Shown here piece by piece: positions 17,419 to 24,913 of a stretch of 48,589 nucleotides of DNA. The stretch comes from Candidatus Poribacteria bacterium. GTDB lineage: Bacteria > Poribacteria > WGA-4E > GCA-2687025. Under the pieces are notes generated by a model. That model was given only the letters and a program-made list of their open reading frames with translations, was not told the DNA's origin and made no database searches. Within the stretch, counting starts at the first letter, position 1. The number at the start of each line of letters is the position of its first letter. The position numbers were made by a program, and so were the translations under genes. The stretch lies in the NCBI GenBank assembly GCA_026004875.1, contig BPJZ01000021.1, forward strand, positions 1-48,589. The letters are read 5' to 3'.

Positions 17419-17802
17419 ATGCAGACCCGAGACCAACTGTATGCCCAGACGGTCTACGCTCAGGTCTCCCAGATGGCCGGAGAGGAGATTCCCAAGTCGG
17501 ACCGGAACGCTTATGGCTCGATGGCGCACCGGCTGCCGGCGTTGATCCGCTCGGCGGGGCTGGCGCAGGCCTTGGCCTTTGTGGAGGCCCGGGGAAAGGA
17601 GCCCCACAAACGGCTTCTGGATCATCTAGCCCAGACGCTGGGAGAGGGGAGCCGATCGGATCTGCTGGAGCGCAGCCGAAGGGCGGAGTTGCCCGAATAT
17701 CTGGACCTCACCCGCCGGGCGTTGGCCGCGCTGAACTGGTATAAGCGCTTTGCTCAGTCGATCTTGGAGGTCGAAAGCGGCATAGACGATTCGGGCGAAT
17801 AA
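17419..17802 (+). CDS. cmr5: Cmr5, small (Cas11-type) subunit
   Basis: Small helical subunit lining the target-binding face of the Cmr complex. 127 residues, all-helical, starting MQTRDQLYAQTVYAQVSQM four bases after cmr4 ends. Size, position and the SMAHRLPALIRSAGLAQAL segment fit Cmr5. It ends LNWYKRFAQSILEVE and a short acidic tail. Confidence 0.93.
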   Translation: MQTRDQLYAQTVYAQVSQMAGEEIPKSDRNAYGSMAHRLPALIRSAGLAQALAFVEARGKEPHKRLLDHLAQTLGEGSRSDLLERSRRAELPEYLDLTRRALAALNWYKRFAQSILEVESGIDDSGE

Positions 17803-17820
17803 CAGGAGGCGAGGCGACCC

Positions 17821-18864
17821 ATGAGCAGCCGACGGCAGGCCCTGGAGCAGGTCTCGTTGTCAAAGGACCCCGTAAAGGCCACCCACGCCGGGCTCTGGCT
17901 GGACAAATACATTACCGCTCAGGCCCGAGAGGACACCGAAGCCCGGAGAAAGCTGGTCGAACAGGTAGCCGGGATTTGCTCCCCAGAAGTCTATGCAAGC
18001 TGGTTCCGGCGATGGAAGAAGAGCCTGGACGAGTTCGGGGCGACTCGGTGCACCGGGAAGACCGCGAAAGGAAGTCGGATTGCCATTGGACTGGGTCGGG
18101 AGAGCGTCTTGGAGACCAGTATTGCCCTCCACCGGACCTTTGGTGTGCCCTACATTCCCGGCAGCGCCCTCAAGGGGCTGACCGCCTCCTTTGTCCGGCA
18201 GCATCTGGGGTGGGACGAAAAGGCCCGAGGGGTGCTCTTCGGCACCGTCGAATCGGCGGGATACGTGGTCTTCTTTGACGCGATGCCGGTGCCCCCCAAG
18301 GAGGGCAGTTGCTTGGCCGAAGACGTGATCACCGTCCATCATCCTGAATACTACCAGGAGGGAAGCGCTCCCCCTGCCGACAGCGATGATCCGACACCGG
18401 TTCCCTTTTTAACAGCTACCGGAGAGTTTCTCTTTGCTCTGGCCGGACCTAAGGAATGGGTCCAGGCGGCTTTCCAAATCCTTCAAGAGGCCCTGATCCA
18501 TCTGGGCGTGGGGGCCAAGACCTCCAGTGGGTACGGTCGAATCCAATTGGACCTGGGGGACCAAACAACGGGTCGGTCCACCGAGCAAGTCGCAGCTCAG
18601 TCGGGGCCTTCACAACCGGCAATCCGCCCACAGATCACCATCCTGATTCGACAGGTCGAGGCGCTCCGGAGTCCTTCTGAAGTTCGAAACCGGCTCCAGG
18701 ACCTTGTGGCCCAATGGCAACGAGAGGAGAATCTCTCCGAGGAGGAGCGACGGGCCTTTGCTCGGGCCGTCGTCGAAAAGGTGCGCAGCGCTCGACTAGA
18801 AAATCGGATGAGACAGCAACCGTGGTATCTAGAGCTCCTGGCGCTGGTAGAGGGAGAGGCGTAG
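17821..18864 (+). CDS. cmr6: Cmr6, type III-B RAMP subunit
   Basis: Cas7-like subunit next to Cmr1 at the 3' crRNA end. The ATG at 17821 follows AGGAGGCGAGG. It shows the RAMP motif FGVPYIPGSALKGLTASF and the C-terminal glycine loop LGVGAKTSSGYGRIQL. After residue 250 there is an extra helical tail of about 95 residues (IRPQITILIRQVEALRSPSE onward), longer than many Cmr6 proteins, perhaps an interaction surface for the downstream accessory protein. Total 347 residues. Confidence 0.93.
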   Translation: MSSRRQALEQVSLSKDPVKATHAGLWLDKYITAQAREDTEARRKLVEQVAGICSPEVYASWFRRWKKSLDEFGATRCTGKTAKGSRIAIGLGRESVLETSIALHRTFGVPYIPGSALKGLTASFVRQHLGWDEKARGVLFGTVESAGYVVFFDAMPVPPKEGSCLAEDVITVHHPEYYQEGSAPPADSDDPTPVPFLTATGEFLFALAGPKEWVQAAFQILQEALIHLGVGAKTSSGYGRIQLDLGDQTTGRSTEQVAAQSGPSQPAIRPQITILIRQVEALRSPSEVRNRLQDLVAQWQREENLSEEERRAFARAVVEKVRSARLENRMRQQPWYLELLALVEGEA

Positions 18865-18894
18865 AGGAAACCTTCTTGTCCGACAAGACGGCCG

Positions 18895-20529
18895 ATGGAA
18901 ACGCTTTACGTCACCGCGATCGACTTTCCCACCGATTCCCCTTGGCAGCTGCTTGAGGCGCTGTGGGCGGAGATCGTCCACTGGGCTGGAGCGGAGTGCG
19001 CCGCCCGCGAGGTCCAAGTCGACTCGAGCCGATGGCTGAACCTAGAAGGCGAGTCGCTCCAAGAGGCGCCTGCTGAAGGGTTCCTCATCCGTGGCCTACG
19101 CGAGCGGCTGGAGCGGGAGCCTCAACAGGAGATCCGCGACCTGCAGTTTCAGTGCCCCGATTTAAGGGACTCCACTCTTCGCTGGACCTTCGACTGGACC
19201 CTCTTCTCCTCCCAGGAGGCCACCCATTTGATCCTGGAGGTCCGGATCGGCGGCTATGTCCATTCGGTGGAACCGGTCGGCTACGTCTTCCACACACCGG
19301 AGGTCCTCTGGCGGCTGATCCAAGAGCACAACGGGCACTACGGAGGGCTCTCCATCCGCTCGACGCCGGAGCCGATCGGGAGCGGTCGGGCGGTGTTGAA
19401 GTTGGTTCAGGAGTTGCTTCATCCGGAGCGTCGCTTTCCGATCGTTCTGATCTCCCAGACCGCCGGAGAGTACCCCGGTCGGTTCCTTGTCTCCCCCGAG
19501 ATGCTGGGGCGTCGGTTGGCCGGTCTGGCCCGCGTCGTTGCCATTGACCGGTACGCCACCTTTCACCTGACCGACGAGTTGAGGCACCGGGGGGACCAGG
19601 AGGGGCGGTTTGGGTGCTTTGACGGCGCTGTCCGTGTCTACTGGCCTCGTCTCTCCTTTGAGGATCATCCCTCCCGACACCGGCTGTACCGGGGGGAGGA
19701 GGTCGGCTCCGGTTTCGCCGAGACGGTCCAACGGGTTCTTACTCGGTCTGCGGTCATTCGGTGGACCGAGCCCCCAGCACTTTTGGAGCTCCGCCGGGCG
19801 ATTCGAGGACAAGGTCGCGCCGAAACGATTCAGCGAATCCGATCCCGGCCTCCGGACGAAGAAGGGCTCCTCACTGAGCTCGAAGAGGCCTGGAACGAAC
19901 TAGAGCAGCTCAGGGAGGAGTGCCGACGTCTGCGGGAGGAGAACGCAGAGCTTCGCACCGAAAACGCTAACCTTAGGTCCAATCTCTCCCTCCTTTTCCG
20001 CGAAGGTGAAGAGACACCGACAACCGACCTCCTTTCCTCTATTGGAGAGGAGGAGGGCAACTCCTCCACCCCGGCGAGCACCTCCGAATTCAAGACCGTC
20101 CTGGAGGCCGTCCAGGCGGCTCAGAAACAAACCCGACACCTCGTCTACCTAGACTCCGCCATCCAGTCGGCAAAGGACTGCCCTTACCGGAGCCCAGAGA
20201 GGGTCTATCAGGCGCTCCTGACGATTGACCGGGTGGCCCAAGAGTGGCTTGGAAGTCTCGAGGGCATCTCCACGGGAACCAACCGGCCCAAACGCTTTCA
20301 AGAGCTGGGTTGGGACTACAGCGAGCATATCTCCCAGACGGCCAGAACCCGCTACGGCGAGCATTATACGTTTCGATATCGAGACAAGCCCATCCTTTTT
20401 GAAGCGCACATCACCGAGGGAGTCGGGAACGCCAACGAGTGTTTTTCTATTCACATGCATTGGGACAACAAAGACCGAAAAGTAGCCATCGGCTACATCG
20501 GTCGGCATCTGCCCAACACGCTTTCGTGA
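18895..20529 (+). CDS. Unrecognised coiled-coil protein at the end of the cmr operon
   Basis: I do not recognise this 544-residue protein. It starts 30 bp after cmr6 on the same strand, with only a distant AGAGGAAA upstream, and closes the operon. Three parts can be seen: an N-terminal globular region of about 300 residues (including LISQTAGEYPGRFLVSPEML and FDGAVRVYWPRL), a charged coiled coil at about 325-370 (heptad-like Leu/Glu pattern, ELEQLREECRRLREENAEL), a low-complexity acidic linker, and a C-terminal domain of about 110 residues. That last domain holds three histidine-bearing motifs in a row, FEAHITEG, SIHMHWDN and GRHLPNT, which look like a possible active site. There is no CARF motif, signal peptide or membrane segment. 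Codon use and frame integrity match the cmr genes. Position suggests a type III-B accessory or effector; enzymatic activity is only a guess. Confidence 0.85.
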   Translation: METLYVTAIDFPTDSPWQLLEALWAEIVHWAGAECAAREVQVDSSRWLNLEGESLQEAPAEGFLIRGLRERLEREPQQEIRDLQFQCPDLRDSTLRWTFDWTLFSSQEATHLILEVRIGGYVHSVEPVGYVFHTPEVLWRLIQEHNGHYGGLSIRSTPEPIGSGRAVLKLVQELLHPERRFPIVLISQTAGEYPGRFLVSPEMLGRRLAGLARVVAIDRYATFHLTDELRHRGDQEGRFGCFDGAVRVYWPRLSFEDHPSRHRLYRGEEVGSGFAETVQRVLTRSAVIRWTEPPALLELRRAIRGQGRAETIQRIRSRPPDEEGLLTELEEAWNELEQLREECRRLREENAELRTENANLRSNLSLLFREGEETPTTDLLSSIGEEEGNSSTPASTSEFKTVLEAVQAAQKQTRHLVYLDSAIQSAKDCPYRSPERVYQALLTIDRVAQEWLGSLEGISTGTNRPKRFQELGWDYSEHISQTARTRYGEHYTFRYRDKPILFEAHITEGVGNANECFSIHMHWDNKDRKVAIGYIGRHLPNTLS

Positions 20530-20592
20530 ACGAGTCACTCCATCGAGGACGCCGCAGGCGCACCCGTTTAGATCGCCGAGGAAGAGCAAAAC

Positions 20593-20715
20593 CTCCCTAG
20601 CGGATAGGGAGCGACGGGGAGATAGAATGCCCTCCCCAACACTCAGCGGCACCACTTCATCATCCCCGGTTGAGGTGATCAGCTCAGCGCCTGGCCGGAT
20701 CCCTTCTTTAAGGGA
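20593..20715. other. Two hairpins in the convergent gap after the cmr operon
   Basis: CTCCCTA (20593-20599) pairs with TAGGGAG (20605-20611), and TCCCTT (20700-20705) pairs with AAGGGA (20710-20715). Neither has a clear T-tract, so they may be weak bidirectional terminators between the cmr operon and the convergent AraC-type gene. I find no convincing gene in 20530-20769. Confidence 0.35.
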
Positions 20716-20769
20716 CCGTCGAAAACCCAAAAGGACCGTTCTCGTCACCTCGGTTCCTCGGCTGGAAGA

Positions 20770-21651
20770 CTAGCTTCGCTCCGACCGGGCACCTCGCCCG
20801 CTCAGCCGAAGGGCCGGATTTGTCCGACGACTGTACTCCCGCGGCGAACAGCCCACTCGCTGCCGAAACGCACGGGTGAAATACTCCACGCTCCGAAACC
20901 CACACAACCGCGCAATGTCCTGAACCCGACGCGAAGACGACGCTAACTGCATACAGGCCGCCTTTAACCGAGTCACTAACAGGTCCTCCATCGGACTGAC
21001 GCCAAAGAACTCCTTGAACAACACCGAAAACCGAGAGGAACTCAACCCCGCCGCCTTTGCCATCTCCGGAACCGTCCAGTGATAATCAATCCGCTGGTGA
21101 ACCTGCTCCCGCACCTCCTGCAGCCGGTAGTAAAGCGCCCGCTTGCGCGGGGTCAGACGGTCGGCAGGCTCGTCGTAAAGCACCCGTGAAAGCCGCAAGA
21201 AGAAGTACTCGGCGATCACCTCCAAAGCCCGCTCGTAGCCGGACCGCTTCAGCAGCCGTTCCCGATACATCTCATAGATCACCTCAGTGCTGAAATCCAT
21301 GTGCGAGGGATAAAACGGACGGTTGCAGGGGATCCGATACCGCTGAACCAACCGCTCCGCCCGCCGCCCCGAAAAGTGAAACCAGTTGTGAACCAAATCC
21401 TCCGGACGCGAGGAGTACCACTGCGGAAACCCAGGACTGTACAGAAAACAACACCCCGCCCGCTCCTGAGTGATCCCGTCCACCCCCCGAATCCGAACGG
21501 GACGCAAAAAGTGCAAAAACAGATACTGATCAATCCCCCGGGGCCGGTCAATCGCATCTACCGGCTCGATCCGCTCCACCCCCACCTTGTCGATCACCAG
21601 ATCGAGAAAGTCGGAACGAACGTCCGTCTCCCAGAGAATAAGATTTCTCAT
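20770..21651 (-). CDS. AraC-family transcriptional regulator
   Basis: DNA-binding regulator with an N-terminal sugar-sensing cupin-like domain and a C-terminal double helix-turn-helix. ATG 21651 is chosen because AGGAG precedes it by about 9 nt; an in-frame ATG at 21702 has no such site. The C-terminal AraC signature is clear: WTVPEMAKAAGLSSSRFSVL and VQDIARLCGFRSVEYFTRAF followed by FRQRVGCSPREYSRR. The N-terminal segment with CCFLYSPGFPQWYSS and NWFHFSG matches the cupin part of AraC sensors. About 294 residues. It is divergent from the secreted-protein/arabinofuranosidase genes, with a dyad in the shared gap, and is the likely regulator of that cluster. Confidence 0.9.
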   Translation of the reverse strand: MRNLILWETDVRSDFLDLVIDKVGVERIEPVDAIDRPRGIDQYLFLHFLRPVRIRGVDGITQERAGCCFLYSPGFPQWYSSRPEDLVHNWFHFSGRRAERLVQRYRIPCNRPFYPSHMDFSTEVIYEMYRERLLKRSGYERALEVIAEYFFLRLSRVLYDEPADRLTPRKRALYYRLQEVREQVHQRIDYHWTVPEMAKAAGLSSSRFSVLFKEFFGVSPMEDLLVTRLKAACMQLASSSRRVQDIARLCGFRSVEYFTRAFRQRVGCSPREYSRRTNPALRLSGRGARSERS

Positions 21652-21694
21652 CGTTTCATCTCCTGATCCCAAGCAAAAGGATAAATCAAAAGAA

Positions 21695-21724
21695 TTAGTC
21701 AAGGAACAAGCAGAATATTAAAAT
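21695..21724 (+). promoter_or_regulatory. Putative promoter of the arabinan cluster
   Basis: TTAGTC (21695-21700), 18 bp, TAAAAT (21719-21724) in an AT-rich patch between the divergent AraC-type gene and the first secreted protein. The -35 is imperfect, as is common at activator-dependent promoters. Confidence 0.35.
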
Positions 21725-21758
21725 TGCACCAACATTCACCACATCCTAGCATATTGGC

Positions 21759-21782
21759 GCAGTCCCGCGCCAGACGGACTGC
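21759..21782. promoter_or_regulatory. Inverted repeat before the secreted-protein genes
   Basis: GCAGTCC (21759-21765) and GGACTGC (21776-21782) form a perfect 7-bp dyad with a 10-nt centre; the overlapping TGGCGC/GCGCCA pair (21755-21772) is an alternative fold. It lies downstream of the putative promoter, so it could be an operator or an mRNA hairpin. Confidence 0.4.
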
Positions 21783-21820
21783 AAGAATAGAACAAGTTTC
21801 GTCGGGAGGAGGGGAATGCG

Positions 21821-22555
21821 ATGCGGTCGAGACTCCTGCTTCTGTGCTGCAGTCTGGGATGGGCGCTCTCCTGGGGAATCCCCCAAGCCTTCGCCCAGAC
21901 CTACTTCTACGACAACTTCGACGATCCCAACGAGTCGGAGAAGAAGTGGGTGCCGCTCTACGGGCTTTGGGAGTTCGCCGACGGCGAGTATCAGCAACTC
22001 CAAAACGCCGTCAACTGCATGTCGGTCGTCGCCGACGAGTATTGGGACGAGGCGTGGAACGACTACACCTTCGAGGTGCTGGCCAACAAGATCGCCGGCG
22101 CTGAAGGCTGGCTGATCATGTTCCGCTGCCAAGGAATGATGCAGCCGCGCGACGTCGTCCTGAACGACCATCCGCCCCGGATGGCCGACCTGCGTCCGTC
22201 GGTCCAATACTGGTGGAACATTGGCGGCTGGAATAACACCCGAACCGGCGTTGAGCGCTGGATCGACGGCGCCCGCGTTGAGCAAGGCTTCCGCGAAGGA
22301 CATTCGATCCAGTCCAACCAGTGGTACCACATCAAGATCGTCAACACGCCGACCGGCTACGAGCTCTACTTGGATGACGAGCTGTTCGCCCAGGTGGAGG
22401 ACAACACCAACGACGGAAAAGGTCGGATCGGCCTGGCCACCTGGAACACCACCTCGCGATTCGACGAGGTGATCGTCTACGGCCCGGACGGCCCCTCGCT
22501 GCCCGTCTCCCCCAAGGGGAAGCTGGCCGCCGTCTGGGCGGAGCTGAAACAGTAA
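21821..22555 (+). CDS. Secreted concanavalin/LamG-like jelly-roll protein, first paralogue
   Basis: Exported protein of 244 residues. A signal peptide covers residues 1-25 (leucine-rich core, cleavage near AFA-QTY). The mature part is beta-rich, with YGLWEFADGEYQQL, EGWLIMFRCQG, WWNIGGWNNTRTGVERW and WYHIKIVNTPTGYELYLDD. This layout resembles the concanavalin-like sugar-binding domain often joined to GH51 arabinofuranosidases. Catalytic residues are not identifiable, so glycan binding is the best guess. GGGAGGAGGGG precedes the ATG. It is followed by a close paralogue and then the GH51 gene. Confidence 0.8.
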   Translation: MRSRLLLLCCSLGWALSWGIPQAFAQTYFYDNFDDPNESEKKWVPLYGLWEFADGEYQQLQNAVNCMSVVADEYWDEAWNDYTFEVLANKIAGAEGWLIMFRCQGMMQPRDVVLNDHPPRMADLRPSVQYWWNIGGWNNTRTGVERWIDGARVEQGFREGHSIQSNQWYHIKIVNTPTGYELYLDDELFAQVEDNTNDGKGRIGLATWNTTSRFDEVIVYGPDGPSLPVSPKGKLAAVWAELKQ

Positions 22556-22590
22556 GCCACTCCGCACACCAAACAGAAGGGAGATCGTTC

Positions 22591-23307
22591 ATGTTGCGAC
22601 GATGGGGAATTTCGGTCGGCCTTGCGCTGGCGGCCCTCCTAGGAACCGCCACGGCTCAAATCTACCTCCAGGACGATTTCAGCGGCGACGATTCGAACTG
22701 GGTCCCCCTCTGGGGCGACTGGGTCGTCGAAGACGGCGTCTATAAGCAACGCTCGCTGGAGATCAACACAATGTCGGTCGTCGCCGACGAAGCCTGGGAC
22801 GACTCCTGGGTCGAGTACACCTTCGAGTGCCGAGCGCGACGCGTCGAAGGCCCAGAGGGCTTTCTTGTGATGTTCCGCCTGAACGGGATGATGCAGGATC
22901 GCGGCGTGGCGCTGGCCCCCCACCCGCCTCGGATGGCCTCCGCTCCTCGGAGCACCCAATACTGGTGGAACCTGGGCGGCTGGGCGAACACCCGGTCCGG
23001 GGTCGAGCGCTGGATCGACAGCGCCCGGGTTGAACAGGGCTTCCAAGAAGGCCACTCCCTGGAGCTGAACCGCTGGTACGAAATCAAGATTGAAAATCGA
23101 ACGGACGGATACGCGTTGTACCTGGACGGACAACTGTTTGCTGAGGTCCAGGACGCCGAAGTCCAGGGGGGACGAGTCGGCCTGGGGTCCTGGGCGACGG
23201 CGGTGGAGTACGACGACGTGCTGGTCTACGGACCCGCAGGGCCGATCGCTACCGCCGTCTCCCCACGAGACAAGCTGGCCACCACCTGGGCCTCGCTCAA
23301 GCGATAA
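22591..23307 (+). CDS. Secreted concanavalin/LamG-like jelly-roll protein, second paralogue
   Basis: Tandem paralogue of the preceding gene, 238 residues, with its own signal peptide (LALAALLGTATA, then QIYLQDDF). Shared landmarks in the same order are WGDWVVEDGVYKQRS, MSVVADEAWDDSW, EGFLVMFRLNGMMQDRG, WWNLGGWANTRSGVERW and a C-terminal VYGPAGP with SPRDKLATTWASLKR. The C-terminal SPxxKLAxxWAxLK peptide is also shared and may be a conserved tail for sorting or binding. Two diverged copies suggest different ligands. Starts 35 bp after the first copy ends; the GH51 gene follows 27 bp later. Confidence 0.8.
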   Translation: MLRRWGISVGLALAALLGTATAQIYLQDDFSGDDSNWVPLWGDWVVEDGVYKQRSLEINTMSVVADEAWDDSWVEYTFECRARRVEGPEGFLVMFRLNGMMQDRGVALAPHPPRMASAPRSTQYWWNLGGWANTRSGVERWIDSARVEQGFQEGHSLELNRWYEIKIENRTDGYALYLDGQLFAEVQDAEVQGGRVGLGSWATAVEYDDVLVYGPAGPIATAVSPRDKLATTWASLKR

Positions 23308-23334
23308 CCCAGAGCAGCAAGGAGAAACCCTCTC

Positions 23335-24831
23335 ATGGCAGAGGCGACGATTAAGGTCCTGGTGGATCGTCCCGTCGGGACGATCCACCGGAACATCTAC
23401 GGCCACTTTGCCGAGCACCTGGGACGGTGCATCTACGAAGGCGTCTGGGTTGGCGAGGACTCGCCGATCCCCAACACGCACGGCATCCGAAACGACGTGG
23501 TCCAGGCGCTCCGAAAGATTCACCCTCCAGTGATCCGCTGGCCGGGAGGCTGCTTCGCCGACGACTACCACTGGCGGGACGGCATCGGCCCCCGGGAGTC
23601 CCGACCCCGACGGATCAACGCCCACTGGGGGCAGGTGATCGAAACGAACGTCTTTGGAACTCACGAATTCATCGCGTTCTGCCGCTTGGTCGGCGCCGAG
23701 CCGTACCTCTGCGGCAACGTCGGCAGCGGCACCCCGCGCGAGATGCGCGACTGGGTCGAATACTGCAACTTCCCTGGCGACAGCACCCTGGCCCGCGAAC
23801 GGGCCGCCAACGGCTCGCCAGAGCCGTTCCGAGTGCGCTATTGGGGTGTCGGAAACGAAAACTGGGGCTGCGGCGGACACTTCTGTCCGGAGGACTACGC
23901 CGCAGAGTACAAGCGGTTCGCCACCTTCCTGTTCGATTTCCTCCCCGACGCGCCGCTGTACCTGATCGCCTGCGGCCCGAACGGAAACGACATCCTCTGG
24001 ACCCATCGGTTCTTCGAAAAACTGATGCGGGGACGCGGGTTCCGGCGCATCCACGGCTACGCCGCGCACTACTACTGCGGCACCGCCGGCACGGCCACCG
24101 AGTACACCGTCCAGCAGTGGTACGAGCTGCTTTGGAAAGCGGCCCGCATGGAAGAACTGGTCGTCCAGCAACGAGCGATCCTCGACGGCTACGATCCCCA
24201 TCGGCGAATCGGGCTGATCGTGGACGAATGGGGCACCTGGCATCCTCCCACGCCGGGCGAAAACCCCCGCTTCTTGTGGCAACAGAACACGCTCCGAGAC
24301 GCCCTGGTCGCCGCGCTGACGCTGGACATCTTCAACCGACACGCCGACAAAGTGGTGATGGCGAACATCGCCCAGACGATCAACGTCCTCCAGGCGATGA
24401 TCCTCACCCAGGAGGAAAAGATGATCGTCACCCCCACCTATCACGTCTACGCGATGTACGTCCCTCATCAGGATGGACAGGCGCTCTTCACCGACTTTGA
24501 GGCGGACCCGATCGCTCTGCAGGTGGGCGGCCGCGACCAGGAGCTGTTCGGACTGGCCGGCTCCGCCTCGTTAAAAGGGGATCGGCTCTTCCTGACCGTC
24601 GTCAACCCCAGCGTCGATCACCCCCAGGAGGCCACGATCCGGATCGTCGGCGCCTCGGCACGGGGCGAGCGGGCTCAAGTGCTGAGCCATGAGGATATTC
24701 ACGCACACAACACCTTTGACGCGCCGGAGACCGTCCAGCCGGTCGAGTCCGCTCTCAGCGGTGAGGGCTCGGAGATCGCCTACACGTTCCCGCCGGCGTC
24801 GGTCACGGCGCTTTCATTTCGGCTAACCTAG
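23335..24831 (+). CDS. abfA: Alpha-L-arabinofuranosidase, GH51
   Basis: Retaining exo-enzyme that removes terminal alpha-L-arabinofuranosyl units from arabinan or arabinoxylan oligosaccharides. 498 residues, normal for GH51. The acid/base Glu175 lies in WGVGNENWGCGG and the nucleophile Glu298 in LIVDEWGTWHPP. RWPGGCFADDYHWRDGIGP is the family signature in the barrel. There is no signal peptide, so it should act in the cytoplasm on imported oligosaccharides, while the two secreted jelly-roll proteins act outside. ATG 23335 follows AAGGAG. A strong hairpin terminator follows the stop. Confidence 0.95.
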   Translation: MAEATIKVLVDRPVGTIHRNIYGHFAEHLGRCIYEGVWVGEDSPIPNTHGIRNDVVQALRKIHPPVIRWPGGCFADDYHWRDGIGPRESRPRRINAHWGQVIETNVFGTHEFIAFCRLVGAEPYLCGNVGSGTPREMRDWVEYCNFPGDSTLARERAANGSPEPFRVRYWGVGNENWGCGGHFCPEDYAAEYKRFATFLFDFLPDAPLYLIACGPNGNDILWTHRFFEKLMRGRGFRRIHGYAAHYYCGTAGTATEYTVQQWYELLWKAARMEELVVQQRAILDGYDPHRRIGLIVDEWGTWHPPTPGENPRFLWQQNTLRDALVAALTLDIFNRHADKVVMANIAQTINVLQAMILTQEEKMIVTPTYHVYAMYVPHQDGQALFTDFEADPIALQVGGRDQELFGLAGSASLKGDRLFLTVVNPSVDHPQEATIRIVGASARGERAQVLSHEDIHAHNTFDAPETVQPVESALSGEGSEIAYTFPPASVTALSFRLT

Positions 24832-24863
24832 CCGGCACCTCCGCCGGTCTTAGGGGGCAACAC

Positions 24864-24899
24864 GGTGGTCCTCCCGCTGGGAGGGCCACCCTCGTTTTC
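24864..24899 (+). terminator. Rho-independent terminator after the GH51 gene
   Basis: GGTGGTCCTCCC (24864-24875) pairs with GGGAGGGCCACC (24879-24890) through a 3-nt loop, 12 bp including one G-T pair, followed by CTCGTTTTC. It separates the arabinan cluster from the membrane protein gene that begins 15 bp further on. Confidence 0.75.
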
Positions 24900-24913
24900 G
24901 ACGGGCCAAGAGG

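Noticed and set aside
20149..20748. A 199-codon minus-strand frame reaching into the gap after the cmr operon
   Set aside because: Two thirds of it is antisense to the preceding gene and the free part (20530-20748) has no recognisable motif; kept only as a remote possibility of a small protein.
22639..24468. A 609-codon open frame antisense to the second jelly-roll protein and GH51 genes
   Set aside because: Long antisense frames are expected in GC-rich coding DNA; the plus strand carries clear GH51 catalytic motifs and the antisense product looks like nothing known.
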